22,883 bases of DNA, from the IMG/VR virus record IMGVR_UViG_3300011253_000080, positions 1-22,883 of that record. One strand, written 5' to 3'. The position numbers and the translations under genes were made by a program. Numbering within the stretch: position 1 is the first letter of the stretch; every line of letters starts with the position of its first letter. The notes under the pieces were generated by a model. It made no database searches and had not been told where the DNA came from. It saw nothing but the letters and a program-made list of their open reading frames with translations. Positions 1-8,700 of this stretch are shown piece after piece. Source of the DNA: a virus.

Positions 1-2
1 TA

Positions 3-2420
3 TGTGCTAGCAGTGGGCTTAAAGCCGATCCTGTAGTAACCGCTGATGCGGCCAGAGTGTTACGTGTACCTAATACACATAACTACAAGTCCGATCCACC
101 CGCACCTGTGGAACTGTATGGTGTTGATATACCCGAACCCGTTATATTAGACGAGTTCATGGGCCTGTTTGGTGAGCGACCCGAACCGACATTATCCCCC
201 CATGAGAGCAGGGATAGCAGCGCAGTGTGGGACACGCTCAACAGCAACAAAGAGTACGTCTTTAAGGACATTATAGAAAAGACCCGAGCAGGGCGCGGCT
301 GTGCTCAGATACTACACGCTATAAAGGCGAAAGACGAAGTATCTGAACCTACATGGCGCGGTGTCCTTAGCGTACTGCAAGCCTGTAAGGATGGTAGCAG
401 GGCCAAGGCTCACAAAATATCTAAGGGCTACGAAGGTTATTCGGAGCAGGAAACAGATAAGAAATGGGACTACATAGAAGGCAAGGCTGCGGAGTTAGGT
501 GTTAGAGATATAGCTTACAAGTGCGCTACCTTTGACGATAACAACCCTGATATCTGTATGGATTGCCCTAATTGGGGTAAAATAAAAAGTCCGAAGGTTC
601 TGGGTGAACGGTTAAAAGAAGCCCTAAGTGAGGATGAAGTAGAGGATGATCCGTTCTCGGCATCGTCTACCAAGCACATGATACCCCCTTACCCTAAGCC
701 CTACGTGCGAGGCGCACACGGCGGCGTATACGTACGTAAGAAGAACGCTGACGGGGACGTAGAAGAAGAGGTAGTCTACCACAACGACTTCTATGTAACA
801 CGGTTACTACACGACGCTTCACTGGGAGGTTATGTAGTGGTGTTTAGGTTACACTTACCACAGGACGGAGTGCGGGAGTTTACTGCGCCTATGTCTGCGA
901 TAACTTCAAAAGAAGAGTTCCGTAAAATTGTGGCTATGAACGGTATTACCACATGGGGCAACAAATTGGATCAGCTAATGGCTTACACAACTAAGTGGAT
1001 AGATGAATTGCAGTCGGCGGCAGCGTCTGACGAAGCGCACCTACAATTTGGGTGGACTAATGATAAACAAGAAGCCTTTGTACTAGGAGACAGGCTTATA
1101 TTGGGCGGCAGTGTTGAGTATAACCCCCCATCTAAAAAGACAGCAGGGTTGTTTTCTACCTTTGAACCTAAAGGATCAGAGGCTAGGCAGTTAGAAATGT
1201 TTGCGTTTTATAACCGTGAGAATTTTCAACTACATCAGTTTGTTATAGGCTCTGGGTTTGGCTCTATACTCATGCCCTTTACAGGACAAAACAGTATGGG
1301 TGTTCATCTGTTTGGTGGATCGGGTGTGGGTAAGACCACGGCTATGAGGGCGGCATTGGGCATATACGGCAGACCCGAAGCCTTGATGAACCATCACGCA
1401 GACACGCATAACGCCCGAATGAACAGGGCTGAATTGATGCGTAACCTACCGCTAAGTTCTGACGAAATGACAAACATAACGCCAGAATGGGCTTCTAAAT
1501 ACGTGTACGAACTGTCGGGTGGTATGCAGAAGAACCGTATGTCTAGTGACGGTAATACGGAAAGGCATAGAGGTGATCCTTGGGAGTTGATTGGTGTCAC
1601 CTCTGCTAACATAAGCCTGTGGGAATTGCTGACCCGAAACAAAGAGATACCTCACGCAGAAATGCTTAGGATGTTAGAGATAAAAGTAGACAAGTCGCTT
1701 AAAGACCCAAGCATCAAGCCGATAACCGACAAGATATTCACCGACATAAAATCTAATCACGGTTGGTTTGCCACCAAGTTTGTGCAGCATGTTATAAACA
1801 ACCGTGACGAGGTAGCAGCTTTAGTGTTGGGTATACAGGCACGTATAGATAAAGCTGCGGCATTGGAACCCGAGCATAGGTTCTGGTCGGCAGGGTGTGG
1901 GGCTATTTTGGCGGGTGTAGTTGTAGCCAAGAAGTTAGGTATAGTAGATTGGGATACCGCTGCGTTGTTTAAGTGGGTGGTGCAACAGGTCACTATACGT
2001 AAGAACATAGTAAACGATGTGGGTTCTTCTGTGTCCGAGACACTTAACAACTACGTGTTTGAAAACAACAATAATATTTTGCAGATCAAAAGCACTGCTG
2101 ATCTACGGGCTTCTGTGAACGGCAATGCTTTAGACTACGGCGGTGCAGTTCCCGAGGCCACACCACGCAATCACTTTGTTGCACGGTACGAGATAGACAC
2201 GCAGAAACTATACTTGCTGCCGAAACCGCTAAAGAAATACTGCACGGATCACCAGATAAGTTTTGATAACCTTGTGCAAGACATGACTGAGACTATGGGC
2301 GCAAAGAAGGTGCAGATGCGGTTGAGTAAAGGTACTCACCTAAACCTACCTCCATCGCGGTGTATAGTGGTGGACTACTCAGAAGGAGTACTAGATGAAC
2401 CGCAAAGTGTTGATGATTGA
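3..2420 (+). CDS. Phage primase-helicase (DUF927-type ATPase), 5' end outside window
   Basis: Replicative primase-helicase; 805 residues are visible. The frame is open to the window's left edge, so the GTG at 57 is not the true start. The residues before and after it (DAARVLRVPNTHNYK) are the end of an archaeo-eukaryotic-type primase domain. Numbering from 57: a PriCT-like helical segment lies at about 80-150, then cysteines C156, C167 and C170, probably a zinc site, followed by the SPKVLG segment. The ATPase domain has Walker A GGSGVGKTT at 420-428 (K426), Walker B-like D469-E470 and a sensor-like TSAN near 513, as in DUF927 phage helicases. Expected role: primer synthesis and origin or fork unwinding in the cytoplasm. 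The usual RVPGTxN motif reads RVPNTHN here. The gene ends 26 nt inside the next gene, so the two are coupled. Domain assignment is from recalled family motifs; primase activity cannot be judged because its catalytic part is off-window. Confidence 0.88.
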   Translation, partial: CASSGLKADPVVTADAARVLRVPNTHNYKSDPPAPVELYGVDIPEPVILDEFMGLFGERPEPTLSPHESRDSSAVWDTLNSNKEYVFKDIIEKTRAGRGCAQILHAIKAKDEVSEPTWRGVLSVLQACKDGSRAKAHKISKGYEGYSEQETDKKWDYIEGKAAELGVRDIAYKCATFDDNNPDICMDCPNWGKIKSPKVLGERLKEALSEDEVEDDPFSASSTKHMIPPYPKPYVRGAHGGVYVRKKNADGDVEEEVVYHNDFYVTRLLHDASLGGYVVVFRLHLPQDGVREFTAPMSAITSKEEFRKIVAMNGITTWGNKLDQLMAYTTKWIDELQSAAASDEAHLQFGWTNDKQEAFVLGDRLILGGSVEYNPPSKKTAGLFSTFEPKGSEARQLEMFAFYNRENFQLHQFVIGSGFGSILMPFTGQNSMGVHLFGGSGVGKTTAMRAALGIYGRPEALMNHHADTHNARMNRAELMRNLPLSSDEMTNITPEWASKYVYELSGGMQKNRMSSDGNTERHRGDPWELIGVTSANISLWELLTRNKEIPHAEMLRMLEIKVDKSLKDPSIKPITDKIFTDIKSNHGWFATKFVQHVINNRDEVAALVLGIQARIDKAAALEPEHRFWSAGCGAILAGVVVAKKLGIVDWDTAALFKWVVQQVTIRKNIVNDVGSSVSETLNNYVFENNNNILQIKSTADLRASVNGNALDYGGAVPEATPRNHFVARYEIDTQKLYLLPKPLKKYCTDHQISFDNLVQDMTETMGAKKVQMRLSKGTHLNLPPSRCIVVDYSEGVLDEPQSVDD
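2383..2388 (+). promoter_or_regulatory. Ribosome binding site AAGGAG for the 75-residue gene
   Basis: AAGGAG lies 6 nt before the ATG at 2395, inside the end of the primase-helicase gene. It supports the overlapping start of the small downstream gene. Confidence 0.7.
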
Positions 2421-2622
2421 TGATTTAGACCCTGACGGGATTAAAATAACTGTTAATTGGGACAATTTAGAAGTCGGCGGTTCCGCTTTTATACCCTGCA
2501 TAAATACCGAAAAAGCACACCAACAGGTAAAAAATGTAGAAAAGCGGAAAAAATGGACAATAAAAATGCAAGTCCGTGTCGAAAATGCTAAATTAGGTGT
2601 ACGCCTCTGGAGAATAACGTGA
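2395..2622 (+). CDS. Small conserved phage protein, function unknown (75 aa)
   Basis: A 75-residue soluble, basic protein with no signal peptide or membrane segment. It begins 26 nt before the primase-helicase stop and has a good Shine-Dalgarno 6 nt upstream, so it is real and translationally coupled. Visible pattern: ITVNWDNLEVGGSAFIPC near the N-terminus, a lysine-rich centre, and a C-terminal VENAKLGVRLWRIT. I recall similar short proteins (VGxSxFxPC ... LGVRxWR) beside replication genes in marine phages, but none with a known role. Position as last gene before the terminator suggests a DNA-metabolism or regulatory accessory. No function is assigned. Confidence 0.8.
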   Translation: MNRKVLMIDDLDPDGIKITVNWDNLEVGGSAFIPCINTEKAHQQVKNVEKRKKWTIKMQVRVENAKLGVRLWRIT

Positions 2623-2636
2623 TACTGTCCTGCTCG

Positions 2637-2652
2637 ACAACTTATCAGTTGT
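2637..2652. other. Small hairpin upstream of the terminator
   Basis: Perfect 6-bp inverted repeat ACAACT / AGTTGT with a 4-nt loop (TATC), just after the last + strand gene. No T-run follows on either strand, so it is not a terminator alone. It might stabilise a transcript end. Weak support. Confidence 0.3.
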
Positions 2653-2666
2653 TCTCCTCTCTACTT

Positions 2667-2710
2667 CCCCCGCTTGGCTAGGTTTCGCACTGCGATAGCG
2701 GGGGTTTTTT
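2667..2710 (+). terminator. Rho-independent terminator of the + strand replication unit
   Basis: Perfect 8-bp GC-rich stem CCCCCGCT (2667-2674) / AGCGGGGG (2697-2704) with a 22-nt loop, followed at once by six T (2705-2710). It sits 44 nt after the last + strand stop and 1 nt before the convergent minus-strand stop. Read on the minus strand, no T-run follows the stem, so it should work mainly for + strand transcripts. Confidence 0.9.
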
Positions 2711-2711
2711 A

Positions 2712-5700
2712 CTAAAACATAGTAGCTTTACCACTAAACTGATCCGCAAAGTCCATGTATGTATCCCGTAGTTTGGGGTGTATGGATATGCCTTGGAACT
2801 TTTTAGATGTAGTCTCAGCACGGCTGTTCATGGATTTCTCTATAGATTTGCCGTTGATAGGCCAATCAGGATGATCCGCGTTGTACGCGGGTATTTTGTC
2901 ATAGGCCGCTTGTTCGGCTGCATTGTCACCGTCTGCTCTGGCCCTAGCGATTTCATCTAGGATACGCTTGCGTCTGGCCTTAGTGCCTTTTTCCATGCTT
3001 TTTATTTCAGCATTTAATTCGTAGGCCCGAGCCAACTCTGCGGGGATGAACCCTAGGGCTTGTGTGACTGCGTGTAGAGGATGCACAGGAGCAATGATAT
3101 CGCCTGCTAAGGTTTCGGCCCCACCGTCTTTGTAGAACCGCACACTCTTCATCACGTTACGCGCTGCCGATGGCGCAAAGGCTTCTGCCCCTCTAGCAAA
3201 CTCACCCGCTGCAAACAAATCAGCCGCCCGATCCATCTGCAACGCAATACCTATAGCGGGTCCACCCAACATTTCTACGGCAGTCCATATGGCAGGTTGG
3301 TCACGATCTATCAGCGTGTCCCTAAACAACAGATCGGATAACTGAATACGTGTAGCCACGTTAGTACCTGTTACGTAGTTTACAGCACCCGAGTAGTATC
3401 CTTCGCCCGTAACCCTACGCACTATGGATTGCATGGATTCTTCATCATCGTCTTTGAGTAGGTTGTAAACCATAGCCGCCGCGCCAAAGAAAGGCACACC
3501 GCGCACACCTGACATAAGTGCAGCCGATCCGTATATACCCGCGAGTTGATAAGCGGCTAGTTTCTTAGCTTCAGCAGACTGACCGACCATCCCCTCTTTT
3601 GCCAGTTTATGTAGCAGGGACAACATGGACACACCGTAACGCTTATACATAAAGACTACCGACCCGATAGACCCCTGCATTATCTGGGGTGAAGCCGCCG
3701 ATGCGCTACCACCGTTGGTCATTTCGACCATGTAGAACGCTTTTTCAGCCGCTTGCTCATACTCAGCATCACTTACAGTACGGTTATCCTTGGCGGCTTG
3801 AGCATCTAGTATATCTGCCTCAAGGTTATACGCAGCGGTGAAGGCTACCTCACGGTTAATCCGCTCTCCGTGGTGCAGCATAAAGCCCGATGCAGCGTTA
3901 AACTTTTCCATACCACCGTTAGTACCGTCTATGTCTAGCATGTCGTAAGCTAGTGTGCGTTTGAATAAACCTAGTCGTTCACCTACACCCACTGCAAACT
4001 GCATACGCTTCTTTCGGGGGTCGGTCTCGTTTGCATAGTCGTAGTTGCTTACAGACCTGTCTGCGGGAGTTCCAGTTACTTCCTGCATTTCCTTGATAGG
4101 GTTGCCTTCTGCGTCAACCTTATCGCCGTACACTTCGACCATACGCTTGCGACCACTGTTATGAATAAGGCGCATGGCCTCACCTATAGCAGAGGATGTT
4201 TTATCGTACCCATACTTAGCACCGTATACAGGGAATACTGTAAGGGGTATCTGCGAAAGGTTAACCAAAGCACCAGACACGTTAAATCCTAGCGTCATGT
4301 TAAAGCCAAGATTGGTAAGGAATTTAGAAAAGTTACTTCTGTTGACGCCAGTTCCGCTATCAGCGAAAGATACCAAAGTGTCGTACATATCTCTCATGGC
4401 GGGGGTTGTGTTACCCTCTCCACCCGCTGCATCGTAAGCCGCTTTCAGTTCTACTTTTATTGAGTCGAACTTATTGCCATATTTCATTTGCACAGCTTGC
4501 CTACCCAATAGGGTCGCACGTTTTGTAGTAGCACGTATAGCGTCTTCTATGTTACCCAATGTGCCCTTACGAGTACGAAATGACTGCATGTAGGAGGTCT
4601 CTGGGATAGTGTTAAGAACTAACTCACCAATTTCATTTATTATTTTATTGGTAGTTTCCCGCTGTTCCTTAGTGTCACTAGGGCTATTTTCGCGTATCTG
4701 TTTTGTAAGCTGCGCGATAAAAGATGCAGGGGGCGCGTTGTTAAAGTTTACTTCGGATATAGATGCTGCCTCAGTGACGCCTATCTGTGCGTCTATAGCC
4801 TCTTCTATATTGGCGTGTTTCTTTTGTCGAACCAACTCAGTCATACTAGACATAAGTTTCTGATTGCCCCGTATATCATCACGCACTTTACCTTGAATTT
4901 CAGACCATGCTCTAGCTCTAGCAGCAGGTGTGGTGAAAGATTCGGCATACCGCTCAAGGTTACCCGTAAGCGGATCAATAGCATTATAGTATAACCACAA
5001 GTCTCCTTCACGCTCCAAGGGTGTGTAGGGTTCTATAGTGCCTTTGGAAGTCAGCTTGTCATAAAAACTCTTCATAACCCTAGCGCGTACAGCACCATCA
5101 GGTATGGCTATAGTAAGCCGCTCGTCTACAGCGTTTCTAATGTCGTTTCGTAGGCCACGAAATAGGTTACGCATGGTGGCATATATACGCACGACTGCGG
5201 GACTAGCGTTCACTAAGGCTTCGTAGTCGCTTCTAACCTGCTCCCAATTAGCCATTTTCTCAGGGTCTTTGCCGTACTTTTTGACTGCGGCGGGACGGTC
5301 AAGCACAGGGTCAACTTCACGGCGCGTGGCCTCATTCACCATTCTGTTGAACTGATCTTGCAGTCCTTTGTTAGCTTTGCCCCATTGTACTATAGGTAGC
5401 AGGGTGTTCTTCAACTCGTCAATCTGCTTACCATAGGCTCCGTTAGCTTCATTAACGGTAGTGTTTAATTTAGCCCCTAAATCACCAAAGTATTTTTCGG
5501 ATATATCAGCTAGGTAGTGCAGAGGCGTAGCTTGCATTAAGAATTTATTTGCCCCGCCAAACAACCCGAGGCTCACGTTCTTTGTAGCATCTTCGATCCA
5601 AGCTAGATATCGCGTCTTACCTGCGTTGTTGAAGATAGGCCCATTTGTAATGGCAGTGTTTAGGAAGCCGTTAGCGGCGGCGGGTGTCATCAACGCAAGA

Positions 5701-8700
5701 GAATCCGCATCACGGAACTGTGGGGCAGGGGCCAACATACCTTCGATCAGATAGTCTATCTCCGATAGGGTAGAGGTCAAAGGCTTGGGTTGCAAGCCGA
5801 TTATGCGCCGCACAAAGTTAGTGATAGCATTATATAGACGTTGTAGGGCGGTCTTACCTTTATGCAGGTCGCCCTTATACACTAGCTGTCCTAGCTTCTC
5901 TTGAAACGCTGGATTAGTTAACGCTTCAGAAATAAACTCGTCTAGGTTTGTAGCCCCATACTCAGTATCTAGTACGTCTTTCACATCGTTGAACACATTA
6001 CGCAGCGCCAATGTGCTAGCAGAGTTCTTAGCCAAGGATGCAGAAACAGCGGCATGTACCATTTCATGTAAAACGGTGTGCGTGTTCATACCTGATTTAG
6101 GGTTTATGGAAATAGTGTTTGTCCTAGGATCAAACTGCCCTGCCGATGGCGCACCGTCCATATCCACAAGGTCTGGCACGAACACTATCTTGGTAGTACC
6201 CGCCATGTCTGCCAGCTTGTTAGCGATCTTAGCTAGCCTAGGGTACAGCGTACCTGCTGCAATAGCATGTAGCGTTTCTTTTAACTTACCTGCACTAAGG
6301 AAGCCCATCGCGCTAGGTGACATAGGATCATCTAGGTATACTACACTATCGGCAGGTAACGGCTTAGTAAACGTGTACTTGTTAAAGAAGTCAGCTTCGG
6401 CTTTAGCTTTTTTATTAGCTATAAACCCTGCTTTAGATGGACCTTGACGGCGGAGGATAAAATTATTTTTTGGTTGTCCTAGACTAACACCGGAAGAACC
6501 GTACAACCCTGCTTCTAATTCTGCTTGTATGTCTTCTTGTTTATCAATCTCTTGCTTTGCTTCTATTGCACCAAACACTTTGTTTATAGCGTCCATTTCC
6601 GCTTTTTCTTTTTCACTTGTAGGTACAAAAGTGCTTGCTTGCTTATCTTCAGCAGTTTTTTGTGATGTGGTAGTTCTACGCCGCGCTTCATCTTTTGCGC
6701 TATTTTTTAAATTTCTAAAGTTTGCTTTCATAGCAGTGTAGTACGCGTATGTGTACGGGTCTAAAAATTCTTCTAGCCATACCTCGGCTTTTTCCGCAGC
6801 GCCTTTGTTCTTACCTTCATAAAAATACTGTTGTTCTGGTGTCATACCCTCTTGAGTTTGCACTCTGCTAGTACCGTACACCATATCGTATGCGATTGTA
6901 TCTATAGCCAAGCCAGCATTAAGGGCTGTTTTAAAATAAAACTTAGCAGCCTTAGCCCCCGCTAATAATTCTGGCTCAAGGATTTTAAAGTTTTCTTTAT
7001 CTTTTGCTCTATTGGAAAACACTTTTTTAAGTTTGTCAGGACTAATTTCTAATAGGTTTATTATTTCGCGTTTATCCGCAACATTTGTAGGGTCCATACG
7101 TCTTAGATTACCAAGCCCCGTAGCAGGGTTTATGGTGTATGCAGCATCTACAAGTATGTCTAAATATTTTTTGCTATCTATACGGCCTATGTTTATACCT
7201 AGGTATTTCTCTCCGATAATGTCCATTATGCGTTGACCAAGAGCAGCATTTTCTTGCGCTTCGGTCTGAGCTTCGGCTCCTGCTTCAGGGTCTACTGGTT
7301 CTTCTATAGGCGCATTTGCCTTAATATTATCTCCAGCGGTGCGTTCCATAGGGGTTACAATACTATCCATGTATTGCTGTTCTGCATTAGGTTTATAAAT
7401 CCGCTCAACCGTAGTATCAGGCACAACAGATTCAACTTCAGACTCTGTAACGGGCGCGGCCTCAACCTCATCTCCAGCGGTGCGCGGCTCAACAACAGGC
7501 ATAGCCTTGGCCTTATCTCCAGCGGTGCGTGGCTCAACAACAGGTTTAAGGCTGGGTGTAATAGCTCTAACAATGTCAGCGTATGTAGCATTGTCATTAG
7601 GTATATCAAAACCTAATGTTCTAGCGGTGGCTATGTCTTCAGGACTAGCTACAGATTGTATAAACTCCGCAGCCTTAACATCGTTAGCGTCTATTTTATT
7701 AACTAAGTAGTCTTTAAAAGTACGTAGCTTTGTAGAGTCTACAGTAACAGGATCAACAGGGTTAGTTTCTTCTACTTCGACAGTGCCTGTGCTTGTCTCA
7801 ACGTCTTCAACATCACGTTTTTGATCTGTTTCTGTCTGAGCCTTACTAGCAGCAAGGTTAGCAGCTAGGCGTTGTTCTTTAATTTTAGCTAAAACAGCTT
7901 CTGCTTCTGCTTCTTCTTTAGGGTCTACAGTAGGATCAGCGCGTTTTGCTTCATTCTTACTATCAAATGTGTCTATATTATTGCCATATTCATCAGTGCT
8001 AGCTTTTGCACTTTTTTGCCATGTAGCTTTTTGTGTTGTGTCTGCATTTTGAGCAGGAGACAGTTTTGTATTACCCAAAGCCTCAATGTCTTCTATAGTG
8101 CGTTGAGCATCCCTTCGCACATCTTCTATTGTTACTTCAGTACCTCGGGCTTCGCTTACTTTAGCCGCTACCGCTGCGGCTACTTTATCGTCAGCTAATA
8201 CTTTTTTAGCTTTAGCTAAGGCTTTTTTATCTCTTACAGGGTCAGCAAACAAGTTAGGTTGAGTTTCACCTTCAGCCGCTTTTACCGTTGATGTAGGTTT
8301 TATATTGTTAGCTTCTTCGTACTCACGTTTTTGTTTTTGTAACGGAGTTTCTGCAGCATCTATAGCAGCTTTGTTTTCTGCAGCAGCAGTGGCAGCAGTA
8401 GCAGCAGTAGCAGCAGTGGCATCTTTTGCAACACGGTCTTCAGGTGTAATGGACGTAGCAGCAGAAGGCGTAAATGTACCTTCCCGTAACCCAGCCATAA
8501 GTGCTTCGTATTCGGCCAGCTTTTCGGCGTCCGATACTACTGGCCCAAAAGCTAAATCATCTACATTACTTGTAGGTTTAGCTTGAACAGGATCACCTAA
8601 ATCAAGTTGCGGCTCTCCTGCAGGAGGTACGGCATCGGGGTCTACATTTACTATAGGTTCAGGTCTTGGGCCGCGAATACCACCAGCAACACCACCTGCT

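Noticed and set aside
57-59. GTG as start of the primase-helicase
   Set aside because: The frame is open upstream with primase-like residues, so the GTG is an internal valine codon.
2667-2710. Bidirectional terminator
   Set aside because: On the minus strand the stem is followed by AAGTAGAG, with no T-run.
5989-6447. 152-residue + strand open frame opposite the giant gene
   Set aside because: It is antisense to a continuous 2297-residue frame that encodes recognisable motifs, including HEXXH, and it has no ribosome site or family resemblance.
7233-7616. 127-residue + strand frame and several others inside the giant gene
   Set aside because: They follow from codon bias of the minus-strand gene and have low-complexity, cysteine- and serine-rich products typical of antisense shadows.
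8380-8421. CRISPR-like or origin-type tandem repeat
   Set aside because: The 9-nt units have no spacers and simply encode an Ala-Thr tract in frame.
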